Assembly: GCF_000002985.6 (NCBI RefSeq) | Contig: NC_003283.11 | Location: 372,001-436,000, forward strand | Direction: 5' to 3' | DNA length: 64,000 nucleotides | DNA from: Caenorhabditis elegans | Lineage: Eukaryota > Nematoda > Chromadorea > Rhabditida > Rhabditidae | In this document: positions 36,265 to 47,708 of the stretch, in pieces | Layout of the letters: the number at the start of each line of letters is the position of its first letter | How positions within the stretch are numbered: position 1 is the first letter of the stretch | Made by a program: the position numbers and the translations under genes | The notes under the pieces: model-generated | The model's database searches: none | What the model saw: the letters and a program-made list of their open reading frames with translations, nothing else | What the model was told of the DNA's origin: nothing

Positions 36265-37674
36265 ATGGTGACTGTGAATCAGAAATGTGCGGTCTGTGCT
36301 CGCTTTACCACAGAGTTCAATTATAGTGTAAGTTAGCAGCCGACGTATGTACAGGCTCAGTACTCTACCAGAATTTCAGGTACCATCCTGCAATGCCTGT
36401 AAGATATTCTTCCGTCGTCTGATAACTCGAACAATGCCTATAAAGAAGTGTTTCCTCGGTGAATACTGTTTTGAACGTGAGTGGTTATTGATGAGGTACT
36501 GTAGGATTACTGTGTGTCGAGTCAAATTTTTGCTTTGGATTACTGTAACAGGTAGTTCAGGTAGGTCTAGGTCACAGTAACATAGTGATCAGTTAATCTT
36601 GACTACAGTACCCCTATGCGGACAAACTATAATACTGAAGTAGTTTTTTAAGTTTGTTCTGAATTCTCAGCTTGACTTCTCCAGCACTTTCCTCTTGCCA
36701 TTCCCAATTGAGTCCAGAATAAACTGAATGCATTACTGTATTATCATACTTTAAGGATCTCCGTACACACGAAAATGTGCAGCCTGTCGGTTTCAAAAGT
36801 GTCTCCGGGTAGGAATGCGCCTTCCTTCCTTTCTCCACCTCGGCGAGCAGAACAAAGAAAAGTGTCTGGACGGAATTATTCAGAATTTGGATAGTCTTAA
36901 CTTGAAGCGTAATGATCTCACATGCAACTATCGTAACAACTTTTCAAATCCAAGTATTGAAGAAGTGATCCGAATGAATAAAATTGATACGTTCAAATAT
37001 CCGATAATCTTCAAATGAGTCACAAACACTGGGCATTCCACTGCTGCCTGGTTACTGTAGATCACATGAAAAAATTTCCGTTTGTGAATTTACTAAGATA
37101 TGACGACCAGAAGTACATTTTGAAAAAATATTTCATAAGACTTAAAGCAATTATCGGAGCACATCGATCAATGATGTCTGGGAGAGATCGACTGATATTC
37201 CCAGATGGCTCCGATGTTCTGGCTCAAGCTTATTCGGAGTGGGACCTCACTACGATCCCCTCACATTTGATCCATAAAATTCGATGTCGACTAGTTGGGA
37301 GAATAATCGAGCTGAAGATAACTAATGAGGAGCACCTTTTATTATGCGTTCTTCTATTCTGCAATCCAGGTTTTGAAACATTTTTCGACTGTTAAATTTG
37401 AAAGTTTTCAGCTTCGCAACAACTATCCCAAAACGGGAAGATCCTTCTAACCTCCTACCAGAGCCTTTACAGCTCCGCACTCCTTCAATACTGCCTGATT
37501 ACTTATCAAAAGGCCGGACCATCCAGGTTCACGGAGCTTCTAGGAATCTTTGGAACTATTGAAGCCCATTACAATGATGTCGTCAGCTATCATGTTCTGG
37601 TACAGTTGAATCAATCAAAAGTGGAGACCATGCAACTAGTCAAGGACGGAATTGAAGGTGTCTACAAAATGTGA
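36265..37674 (+). pseudogene. Nuclear hormone receptor, pair B copy 2, broken by a 1-nt deletion
   Basis: Exons correspond one for one to the intact copy: 36265-36327, 36380-36476, 36756-37369 and 37412-37674. Exon 3 is 614 nt, where all three other receptors in the window have 615. The missing base is at about 36988: GATACG here against GATTACG in the intact copy. The frame then reads into TGA at 37016-37018, soon after the DNA-binding domain and before most of the ligand-binding region. Downstream of the deletion the original frame is open to the normal stop. All splice sites and the zinc-finger residues are intact. This suggests a recent lesion, an assembly error, or a DNA-binding-domain-only product of about 140 aa. 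Confidence 0.8.
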
Positions 37675-37904
37675 AAGAAGCTAATAATTTTTTAATTGAG
37701 ATGTAGTTTGTGTTCATAACATTGAATTTAATGTAAAAAAAATATTTGATTTCAGACCAACAAGTTTTTTGAGTTTAATATCGATCGAGGTTCGCTACGA
37801 ACTATTTTTTATACCGGCTCCGGTTAGATTCTTACAATAAAGTACACACTGGGCTACTGTAACTTTTTAGCATTTTAGGATTACTGTAGTTCAATACTGC
37901 CATC

Positions 37905-38060
37905 TCATATCAAAAGATCGCATATCAAAAAACTGGACCATTCCGGTCACGGAGCTTTTAGTAATCTACAAAACTATAGAAGCACATTACGATGGTTTCG
38001 TCAGCTATCATGTTCTGGTACAGTTGAATCAATCGAAAGTAGAGAAAATACTAGGTTACT
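37905..38060 (+). pseudogene. Duplicated fragment of receptor exon 4
   Basis: This piece repeats the second half of the last nuclear-receptor exon just upstream: CATATCAAAAAACTGGACCA, GGAGCTTTTAGTAATC, and AGCTATCATGTTCTGGTACA followed by GTTGAATCAATC. It has no start, splice sites or stop of its own. A tandem remnant with diverged sequence. Confidence 0.75.
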
Positions 38061-38240
38061 GTAAGTTTTTAGCATTTTAGGATTACTGTAGCCGTATTGC
38101 TGTTAGAAATGGGATTCAGCGTGTAAAATAACATATGCAACTACAAGAGCGGAATTTCAAAGATTCTACTTTTTGAAAAATTTTGAAAACTGGCCACAAT
38201 TTTAAGCTCAACCTATCACAAACTCTAGCCACGGAGCAAT

Positions 38241-39358
38241 TTAAAGGAGGACTAACGGTTCGGACGAAAATTTTTCTATAGACCATATTTATGCTCCTGA
38301 TACCGAATATCGATGTGAAAAAATTCAAAAAAATTTCCCTGATTTTATATTAATTTATTAAAATCCGAAAATCCATTGGTTACCTATAGAGGTGTTTTTA
38401 AATTCTCAATTTTGCCGCGCAACGACACTCCGCTATTTCTCTTGTGATAAACATCGCACCTTGTGTATATTTACGGGAGATGCATTTTTCAGTCTATTTT
38501 TAATCGAATTTCGTGCGGATTTTACAGTTTCCTCTTCAATTTTCGTCAAAGATTCGGAATTTCTATAAAAATATTGAAGAAAAATGGAAGACATACAATA
38601 TTTATTAGAAAAAAATAATAAATCGACATAAAACATATTTAAACGAGAATTGTTCGGCGAGTAGGTGGAGACGTGTCGAATTGACCAGAAACCTGAAAAT
38701 TTGGCTTACATTTATGCTAAAAAAATACATGTAATATATTAATAGCTGAAACATGGTTCATAATTTTTTTTTCATCGGCATTGCAGCAAAACGAAATTAA
38801 TGTTAGATTTCTCGAAAGTTTTTTTTGTGAGTTTTACGAGAAAAACAAAAAATTTTATATTTTATTTATTATGTTTATAACAGTTTCATAAGTGGACACT
38901 CACCTTTTTAACGATTTACGGTGTGAATCGTCTCGAAATCAGCTGAAATCGTTGCTCCGCCTGAAAACTCCAAATTTAAATGAGTAAAGTATTAATTTTA
39001 CAACAAAAACACACAGAGTCGAGTGGAAAAGGTATAAACAAACAAATATCTTTAAATCAGAGAAAAAACTATGAAAAACTGTAAAATCCGCACGAAATTC
39101 GATTAAAAATAGACTGAAAAATGCATCTCCCGTAAATATACACAAGGTTTATCACAAGAGAAATAGCGGAGTGTCGTTGCGCGGCAAAATTGAGAATTTA
39201 AAAACACCTCTATAGGTAACCAATGGATTTTCGGATTTTAATAAATTAATATAAAATCAGGGAAATTTTTTTGAATTTTTTCACATCGATATTCGGTATC
39301 AGGAGCATAAAAATGGTCTATAGAAAAATTTTCGTCCGAACCGTTAGTCCTCCTTTAA
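38241..39358. mobile_element. 1.1-kb foldback element with about 285-bp arms
   Basis: The left arm (38241-38530) begins TTAAAGGAGGACTAACGGTT. The right arm (39076-39358) ends with its reverse complement, TTAGTCCTCCTTTAA. Arms match closely, for example GAATATCGATGTGAAAAAAT and ATCGAATTTCGTGCGGATTT. The 545-bp centre is unique and AT-rich without a transposase. TTAA at both ends may be the target duplication. It interrupts the 3' flank of the frameshifted receptor, so it inserted after the segmental duplication. Confidence 0.85.
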
Positions 39359-39913
39359 TGTTTTAATCAGGAAACAAAGCTGCAAATATTTCTGGGATAT
39401 CCGATAGAACTTGCTCTATTCGGAAAGCCCAAAACCACAAAATTCAGTAAGTGTGCTATTTAACATATACGGTAGGATACAAATGGTATGTGAAATACAA
39501 TTTTTAAAGAAAAACTGCATTAGTGATCGGTAGTATCCAAATGTTCTGAGTGATCTTCATGAATCAAAATAACAACCAAGACTAAAGTATTGTTACGAAT
39601 AGTGATCGGTCTAAATCTCATCGCCTTGTCGCCAAATAATGATCTTTGTCCATTGGCTTGCCACAAATTAATTTTTATTTATCCCGTTTTAGTTTGTGAT
39701 ATTTTTAGGAACAGCTAGGAGCCACGCCAATGCTGTTACTTTGGATTGTTGACTAGAACTACTAGAAACGCAACAGTTCTTCGATATAAAATTTTTTATA
39801 AAAAATCTCCCAAACATGGTCTGTGACGCTCTAAAAATCGTAGAAAAACAGTATTAAACTTGACATTTATAAAGCATCGATTTTCATAAATAATAAATAT
39901 CAACATCAAAACG

Positions 39914-42716
39914 TTACAACCATAGCATCATCGAAATTGTAACGGACACAAATAATTGAACGGCTCCGGAGGATTTAGTTGTCGTCTGGATACGTCCAGG
40001 TACTGTCGGGTAAGGTAGAGTTGGTCCGGGAAGTGTCGGCTGAGGTACTGTTGGCTGTCCCGGTTTCGAAGTTGTACCACCATTCATTGCTCCTTCTGAA
40101 ATGCGGAATACATCGAATTTTCAACATTTTCAAAAAAAAACTTGGGTTTAGGCTAGGCTTAGACATAGTCTTAAACTTAGGCTTGGGTGTTAAATTTGGG
40201 CGTAGGCTCAGGTTTTGGCTTAGGCTCAGGCTCAGGCTTAGTCCTAAAATTAGTGTTTTATTTTTCAATTGGAAGCTAAAATACAAAAATACAAATCAAA
40301 TTCAAGTTTCGAGTAAAACAACTATTTTCGAAGAATTGAATGGAAAACGTATTGGTAAATGATTTTGGGTTTGGTATATGCACTGCACAGTATCCAAAAA
40401 ATAACTCACGGGCTACAAAGTATTGCACAAAGTACTGCTCAGCCAATGAGTTTGACGATGTAGATGAAACTTTGAACATCGGTGCAATATATGGAATGCT
40501 CCATGCAGACAAGAATTCATTTGGCGGCGCTGATTGTTCATATTTTGATGCTCCATTATAAAATCCTACTGTGACTTTTCCCCCTGTTGGGACATACCCG
40601 CGAACCTGAAAATTGTAAGGGGCTAGTTGTAGAAGTTAAAGCCAATCGTAGTTTAACTTACATTTACGCCAGAAGCTCCAGGATATCTAGTATCTCTCTT
40701 GATATTAACAGTAATGGTACTAGAAACTGTGCCCATGGGCTTCATATAGAATCCAGTTGTGGTGACATTTGTTGTGGTTGTCGAATCGATGCTCGCTATA
40801 ATAAAATAGTTCCCCATATTTTTCTATCCCATGTTCACTTACTATATCCTGGCTCAATTTTAAAGTTGACACCTCGATACGTTTTCAGATAGAAAGCTGG
40901 TAAGCTTATTGAGAACTTTTCCACATTGGCAAAGTACAAATCGGCTTTGTCAGTATGCATCGGGTTTGAGAAAATTTGAGTTTTTTTCAGTTCAATTGAA
41001 TCCCATGGGACACCGGCATACAGGAAGGCGACGGCGTTAGGATTTTGGTGCCACTGACTGATCGTTGAGGAGTATACTGGATTCGAGCTCATGTAGGTGT
41101 TGAGGAACAAGATTGTGGTATTAACGTTTCCTAGTCCTAGGAGTTGGATATTTTGAGGCGCGGATACACCGTAGACGTGGAAGTTGTCTGGAAAATGATG
41201 TGATACAAAAATTTCAATTTTTCAAAAAAAACCAATTTTTTCTCACAAGCGTGTATGCAAAAATTCATGATTTTTTTTTCATAATTTTCTATAAACGTTT
41301 AATTTTTCGGAAAACTGCAAAATTTTCGCAAAAAGTTATTTCCATATTCGGATGCAGCATATTAAAACAAAACCTCCCGATTCTACGTTTTCTTGAGATT
41401 ATCAAACAAAAATTGAAAAAATTGGACAACTTTTTCAATAAAAATGCCGCGTAATTTTTTCTCAGATTTTCAAGTTTTTTTTCGAATTTTTTTCAAAAAA
41501 AAAAGAAAGATAGAAATTTTTGTCAAATCGGCAAACCTGCAAATTGCCGGAATTGAAAATTTTCGGCAAATTGACAAATCGGCAAATTGCCGGAATTGAA
41601 AATTTTCGGCAAATCGGCAAACCAGCAAATTGCCGGAATTGAAATTTTCCGGCAAATCGGCAAACCGGTAATTTTCCGAATTCTATGAAAATATCTATTA
41701 CCGGTACAGAGAGTGTAGATAGTTAGAGAGTGCCAGACATCCGGGACCCAATGGGGCGGGGCGCGCGGAAGAGACGATTTTGTGTCGATTTACGAAATGA
41801 TGACAACGAGGAAAATGTCGTAAATCGACACAAAATCGTCTCTTCCGCGCGCCCCGCCCCATTGGGTCCCGGATGTCTGGCACTCTCTAACTATCAACAC
41901 TCTCTGTACCGGTAATACAGAAAACTGGAAAAAATTCAAAAAGGCATAGTTTTAAGTGTTTCCGTCTTATAAAAAATCCCTCTAAAAACTTCTAGCAAAT
42001 TGATGTTCGGCAAAAGGAAAATTGTAAATTTGCCGAAAATCAAAATTTCCGGCAAATCGGAAAATTGCCGGAAATGAAAGTATCCGGCAAATCGACAAAC
42101 CGACAATTTGCCTATTTGCCGAATTTATCGACTAAAAAATTTGCCAAACGGCTATTGTCACCTACCCCTGATCTGTGGGGTTCTCTTATTTTATATTTAT
42201 TTTTTTGCATTTTTGAAAACAGGTATTTTTTTGACATGCTGATTCCGAATATGACAATATATTTTTACGAAAGCTTTTAAGTTTATTGAAAAGTTACTCA
42301 CTGTCTGCTCTCTGTTTTGTGGAGCTGAGGTAAATAACACCAGTCAGTTTTTCCAGGACATCATTACTCAATGCTGTAATCAGATAGGCGGACTGTAAAA
42401 CTGGGAACGGTGTAATTTCTCCATAACCTTGGAGATTATTTTTGAGCTCAAGGAGTCTGAAAATATTTATGAAAATTAATTACAGGATGAGACTTTTTTC
42501 AACTTACGTTTTCTGCCCACTTTCGGTAACCACAGAGATCTGCTGTAAAACATTTGCATCATCCGAGTCAGCTGACACATAAAAATTGTATGGTGCATCA
42601 ACGTTTAAGTCATTGTGCACACTCATGCCCTCGAAATTTTTCAAGCTCATCAACTGTTGAGCAGAGCCACACATAAATAAAGCAGAAACGGTGAATAATA
42701 TCGATAGAAACTTCAT
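39914..42716 (-). CDS. Secreted / GPI-type nematode glycoprotein (dod-19-like family), paralog 1
   Basis: Six exons (minus strand): 42716-42508, 42456-42302, 41187-40843, 40795-40662, 40605-40410 and 40095-39914, giving 406 aa. It has an N-terminal signal peptide (FLSILFTVSALFMCGSAQQ), an extracellular region with many Asn-x-Ser/Thr sites and the well-conserved block FSNPMHTDKADLYFANVEKF, then YFVQYFVAR. A Pro/Thr linker (PTLPGPTLPYPTVPG) and a hydrophobic end (VQLFVSVTISMMLWL) follow, consistent with a GPI anchor or a single TM helix. I associate this family with the nematode transmembrane-glycoprotein/CUB-like group that includes dod-19, a DAF-16-responsive gene; the exact Pfam family is not certain. 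The 1.1-kb intron 2 contains the 100-bp foldback and GGCAAATCGG repeats. Confidence 0.75.
41527..42120. repeat. CGGCAAATTGCCGGAA repeats around the foldback
   Basis: Tandem units of GGCAAATCGGCAAA/TTGCCGGAATTGAAAATTTTC lie at 41527-41690 and 42018-42120. The same words recur at 52182-52252, 58076-58205 and 58391-58420, so this is a dispersed repeat family. Units are themselves partly palindromic. Confidence 0.75.
41696..41917. mobile_element. 222-bp foldback: two 100-bp arms with about one mismatch
   Basis: Left arm 41696-41795 and right arm 41818-41917 are reverse complements, with one mismatch noted (GTAGATAG against GTTGATAG). The 22-nt centre is AATGATGACAACGAGGAAAATG. Ends read TATTACCGGTACAGAGAG, and TA on both sides could be a target duplication. 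The inner arm has GGGGCGGGGCGCGCGGAAGA, strikingly GC-rich for the region. There is no coding potential; the paired 61-codon frames are the two arms. Confidence 0.9.
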
Positions 42717-42860
42717 TTTTTCTTAGAATGGTAAAGTTTCAAAAGTGAAACCGAGCCACAAAGAGTGTATAAGCGAATCCTTTTATATATAAGGTATTAT
42801 GGCTTGTGAGGGGTGTGGTGATTGAAAAAAAGATGATAAGCTTAAAATATCACTGATAAA
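42717..42860 (-). promoter_or_regulatory. Promoter module shared by the glycoprotein genes (copy 1)
   Basis: Reading upstream from the start codon on the minus strand there is a TATA-like box (TTATATATAAGG complement, 42783-42794), an element ATCACCACACC (42812-42822) and two GATA-type sites (GATGATAAG at 42832 and CTGATAA at 42853). The same order occurs upstream of the paralogs at 45666 and 50498. Confidence 0.6.
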
Positions 42861-43912
42861 GCTGGTATGCACTCAGAACTTATTTGACAGTCAATGGAGC
42901 ATCTGTAACTGATAAAAGTTTAACGGCTCAGCATTTGGTGAAGTATTTCTTAAATAACTCTACCTTAAACACATAATAAAACAACAATATAGGTGCTACA
43001 TTGTATTAAAACAAAATCTTTTAGTGGTTCATCGCCTTATCGCCTACTTACCTACATATCTCTTATTTTTTGCAATATGAATTGGCCTGCTATGTTTAAT
43101 GTTTGCATAATTTAATAAATGTGTTTTGAAAAATTATAGTAAAGAGACAGACAGGCAAGGCAGGCAGGTAGGCATTGTTTTTCCGACTTCAGTTGTCTAC
43201 ATAAAATTTCTTTTCGCCACTATCAATTTTATGTTCCAGTTATCATGAAAAACTAAAAAAAAATTTTAATGACATCATAAACGCATAGCCTATTTTATCA
43301 AGTTGTCTAGTTATCATTAAACGTTTGATTTTTGTGCAACAATTGAAACAAGATTGCTGAAATGTTAAATACACATTGTTGCAATATCGAGGTGATTCAT
43401 AATATTTCCGGCGAGTCATGACATTTTGGCAAGCGTTTAAAAATTACCTTGAATAAACAAATTTTATTTTTAGTTGGGGATGATGAAAAATGCAAAAATG
43501 TATTTTTAAACAGTTTTACCCCTATTCATGTGTGTAGAAAAATGCATGCTTAAAAAAATTTCGTTATCACATGAATACTGGAAAAATGGGGGCTTCTTTG
43601 AAATTTCAATTCGAAATTTAAAAAGCTCTGGTTTTTGAAATTCAATTTTTCATTCATTTATTTTTCATTCATTTTTCTGATTCATTTATATCATTCTGAA
43701 GTCTCACTCAGGAAAACAGGAAAATTTACAAAAAAATTTCCAGAAATAAAATACTGTAAATTGTGTTCAACATTTTTCAGAGAGATTCTAAAGCAGAAAA
43801 TTAAATTCTAAAATTTTTCTTAATATTTTTCCTAAACATTCTATCAGCATTCAAAAACAGAAAAAATGTATAAAGCACCGTTTCATTAAATACCAGCATA
43901 AAAAATAAAAAA
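42861..43912. other. Intergenic region between glycoprotein paralogs 1 and 2
   Basis: AT-rich, with a short GGCAAGGCAGGCAGGTAGGC block at about 43150. No gene or RNA was recognised. Confidence 0.5.
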
Positions 43913-45666
43913 TTACAGCCATAAAATCATCAAAGAAGCCACTGAAACAAAAAATTGGACTGTTCCAGACGATCTAGTTGTTGTCTGCCCCGGTCTCGAA
44001 GTTGTACCACTACCAATTGCACCTTCTGAAATTTTCAAATTTTTAATACTTCAAATTTTCAAAACTCTGAAAATAAAACTCACGGGCAATAAAGTACTGC
44101 ACGAAGTACTGTCCATTCTTTGGGTTTGAAGACGTAGACCAAATCTTCATGTTCTGCAAAATGTATGGAATGCTCCATGGAGAGCAAAATGGATTTGGTG
44201 CTGCCGAATCTTCATACTTTGACGCTCCTTCATAGAAGCCTACAGTGACCATTCCTCCAGTCGTGAGATTCCCGATGACCTAAATTTTCATAATTTTCAT
44301 AAAAATTAAAATTGAATGCCTCTTAAAGTCAGTTTTATCTTAAAAAATTCCAAAAAAAAGCAACCGACATCTCGTGGTTATTAAAAAAATAATTCTCAAA
44401 TCAGTCATAAGGCGATGGGAATTGCAGCCGACGCTTCCCGGGCCCTGCCGTCACACTACAAACTATCGCACTAACTACATATCTGAAATTGATCTGGAAG
44501 GCTTCAAGGCTGTCAGAGAGTATGCCAAATTTTAGGTTTTAATTTAACACACATCCAGACCTGCTTCAGGGTCTGACCAAAGCTCAAGCTTTCATTCAAT
44601 TTTGTTTCGTTTTCCAGCTCCTAATTTTTAAGATACTTACATTAGCGCCAGAAGCTCCAGAAAATCTAGTGTCTCTCTTGATATTCACAGTAATGGTGCT
44701 ATCGTCTTTCTCCAGGGGCTTCATATAAAAACCAGTTGTGGTAACGTCTGTTGTGGTGCTTGAATCGATGCTAGCTACAATGAAATAGTTTTCCTAAAAT
44801 TTATATCCCTATTTCACCTACAATATCCTGGTTCGATTCTAAAATTGACACCTCTATAAGTTTTCAGATAGAATGCTACCAAGGTCAACGAGAACTTTTC
44901 CACATTGGCAAAGTACAAATCGGCTTTGTCAGTATGCATCGGGTTCGAGAAGATTTGAGTGTTCTTTCCTTCAGCGGTATCCTGTGGAAAACCAGCGTAC
45001 AGATATGCCAGAGCAGTAGAGTCTTGTTTCCATTGACTGATGATTGTAGATTTATATGGGTTTGTTCCCATATTGGTGTTGAGGAACAATATTGTGGTGT
45101 CAACTTTTCCTAGTGCTTGCAGGTTGATGTTTTGAGATTTAGACACTCCGTAAACGTGAAAGGTGTCTGAAAATAGAGATAAAACATGGAGTTTCAAATT
45201 TTAACTAAATTGCAAAATTTAAAATTCAGATAACACAACTCACTGTCTGCATATTGCTTTGATGAGCTGATATAAATCACTCCATTTAGTCTTTTCAAGT
45301 CATTATCGCTCAGTGTTGTCGTAAGATAGGCAGGTTTTAAAACTGGGTACCCTGTGATTTCTCCAGAAGCTTGGAGATTTTGCTTGAGCTCAAAGAGTCT
45401 GAAAAATGTGGCTTCCTTCGTTCAGAGAATATTCCCGAAAAAACTTACGTCTTCGTGCCACTTTCAGTGACCACAGAAATCTGCTGTAAAGCAGATGTAG
45501 CATCCGAATGAGCTGACACATAAATATTATACGGCGGGTAAACTTTAAAATCGCTAAACTCATTGTGCACACTCATTCCCTTGAATGAGCTCAAGGGCTG
45601 AAGCTGTTGAGCGGAGCCAACTAGAAATAGAGCAGAAAGAGTTAAGAATACTGTGAAGATCTTCAT
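43913..45666 (-). CDS. Secreted / GPI-type nematode glycoprotein (dod-19-like family), paralog 2
   Basis: Six exons (minus strand): 45666-45449, 45398-45244, 45166-44822, 44774-44641, 44279-44084 and 44025-43913, giving 386 aa. Exons 2-5 have the same lengths (155, 345, 134 and 196 nt) as paralog 1. It has a signal peptide (IFTVFLTLSALFLVGSAQQ), the conserved FSNPMHTDKADLYFANVEKF block and a hydrophobic C-terminus (VQFFVSVASLMILWL). The Pro-Thr linker of paralog 1 is shortened, which explains the smaller last exon. A cell-surface or secreted role is likely in intestine or epidermis, but no activity is known. It is a tandem duplicate, same orientation, 1.2 kb upstream of paralog 1, with a matching promoter module. 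Confidence 0.75.
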
Positions 45667-45699
45667 TTTTGAAATGCTAAAGTTTCAAAGTGTGAAACC

Positions 45700-45830
45700 G
45701 AGCCACGAAATGTGCACGGACAAGCCTGCTTTTATATAGCGACCGGTTTATTGAAATGGGGGTGGTGAGAGGTGTGGTGATCATAAAAAGTGAGATAAGC
45801 CTGAAATGATAAGGCTGGTACTTACTCAGA
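45700..45830 (-). promoter_or_regulatory. Promoter module shared by the glycoprotein genes (copy 2)
   Basis: TATA-like TTTATATAG complement at about 45731, ATCACCACACC complement at 45771-45782, then GAGATAAG and TGATAAGG near 45792-45810. Same order and spacing class as copy 1. Confidence 0.6.
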
Positions 45831-47600
45831 ACTTATTCTGACATAGTTGCGGAGCACCTTGGCTACATGTAATACTGTGCAGGCGGTTGGCAGACGACAG
45901 GCGGGAGGTAGGCAGGCGATAGTCGATAGGCGGGCCGTAGGCGTGCGGTACGTATGTGATAGTCGATATGTTGGAGAGGGTAAGTGTCCGTTTTTTTAAA
46001 TATCGATGGCATGCAAAAATACTGGACGTTATCCATCCGAAAAATTAGTGACGTCATTCATCTAAAAAATTGGACTTCCACGTGTTCCATGTGCAGTCCA
46101 CGCTGAATAATCGTGCTCGATCAATTTCTGATCTGATGAAAAATCAAAAGTATTTCCCGATAAGACTCCTTTTGCGACATTTACAGTTTTAAGATTGAAT
46201 GAATAAGAGCAAATGTTTAATGACATCATATAGGTGAAACATTTTTTCTTATCAAGTTGTCAAATTTTTTGACACGAAGAGTGCATTGGAATCACTGAAA
46301 TCAGTGAAAAAAAGAAAGGAAAAACCATTTTTCGCAATGCCATTAAAAAAATTAATATGCAAGAAAATCCAAGAAATTAGCCTGGAAAAATGACGCGAAA
46401 ATAAGTGAAACTTTCACTAGATGAAAAAATGCCAACCAATCAACGATGCGCGACAACGTGGATGACATCGCTGATTGGTCCATCGCTGATTCTAATCTTA
46501 AATTTGAACTCTCTGCAATTGATATAGATCAAAGCTATATTTAGTTGTCCAAGAAACACATTTTTTATCAGTCCAAAATCAACTGATAGTGAGTTTAGAA
46601 AGTTAAGTACCTGTCTTTTTCGTGAAGGAATGCACGGTTTTTTTATTTCCCCTCATATGTATAAAAAGGTGCAACTTTTGGGAATATGCAGATTTTAATT
46701 GGTATAAAATAGTATAAAATAAGAAATAAAAAATATTAATACGTAGAAAAATAAAACTTGTTTAAATCTATTTCCAGTTGTCAAAGTTTGCAAAGAACGT
46801 CAAACTTCCATGCGAGTACTTGTGAACTTGAAACAATTGGGATGGATTATGCAAAATAGGCAACATTGCATTTTGTAGGAGAAATTTGAAAAACAAATCA
46901 TGTGGCCATGAATGTTGTAGCTTTGACAAAAATAGCAGCAATCAAATGAGCTAAAATTATAATAAAACCGTTTTTAAATGTTAGGTATACTGTACTGGTA
47001 CTGTAAACGTTTGTAGGGACTGTAGATGATACTGTCGGGTTACTGTAGCAGTATTGTTGAGATACTGTTGAGGTGATGCAAGGGTCTGCATAGGTACTAT
47101 AAGAGTACTGTATTGATACTGTAGGGCACTGTAAGGGCACTCAAGGGTACTGTAGAAATCTGTAGATACTGTTACGGTACTATAGGGGTACTATAGGAGT
47201 ACTAGGAATACTGTAAAAATACTGTAGGAATCTGTAGATACTGTGGGGGTACTGTTGGGGCATTTCAGGTGTTCTTTAGGGGTACTGTAAAAGTACTGTA
47301 GGAATCTGCAGATAATGTAGGAACATTGTATGTGTACTCTAGAGGTACTGTAGGGACTTGAAGAATCTGTAGATTCTGTGGGGGTACTGTACTGCAGTGG
47401 TATTGTTGGGACACTGAACGAGTACTTTAGGGGTACTGCACGGGTACTGTAAAAGTACTGAGAAGTCTGTATATACTGCGGGGGTACTGAAGGGGTACTG
47501 TAAATAAAATATCACTGTGTGACTCTTGAAAACCTGAAAAGTTCTTTGCTACTACTTGTCAGCACACACAATACAACAACTTTCAAAAAACACTCAATCT
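45831..47600. other. Intergenic region with long TACTGTAG minisatellite
   Basis: GTAGGCAG-type repeats lie at 45885-45960. 46985-47515 is a minisatellite listed separately. The rest is AT-rich without a recognised gene. Confidence 0.5.
46985..47515. repeat. TACTGTAGGGG minisatellite, about 530 bp
   Basis: Roughly 35-40 degenerate units have the cores GGGGTACTGTAG and AATCTGTAGATACTG. A higher-order period is suggested by repeated blocks of AGGAATCTGTAGATACTGT. It ends about 190 bp before the UNC-93-like start codon. Confidence 0.8.
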
Positions 47601-47605
47601 TCTCT

Positions 47606-47708
47606 TGGTTTGAACTTGGTCAACCCGATCCGATTATGCAAAACTTCCGAATTTTACTATATATACACATATATCACAAGTTAAACATTGACTTCACTGT
47701 ATCTAACT
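47606..47708 (+). promoter_or_regulatory. Promoter block shared with the UNC-93-like gene at 52.5 kb
   Basis: CCGATTATGCAAAACTT at 47630-47646 is identical to 52381-52397 upstream of the paralog, and the preceding TTTGAACTTG-TCA is also shared. It lies 63-79 bp before the start codon here and about 115-130 bp before the start codon there. It is either a conserved regulatory site or residual duplication identity. Confidence 0.5.

Noticed and set aside
38433-39145. Minus-strand small frames at 38.4-38.6 and 38.9-39.1 kb
   Set aside because: They fall in the arms of the 1.1-kb foldback and have no family resemblance.
41698-41915. Two nearly identical 61-residue frames on opposite strands
   Set aside because: They are the two arms of the foldback element read in each direction.
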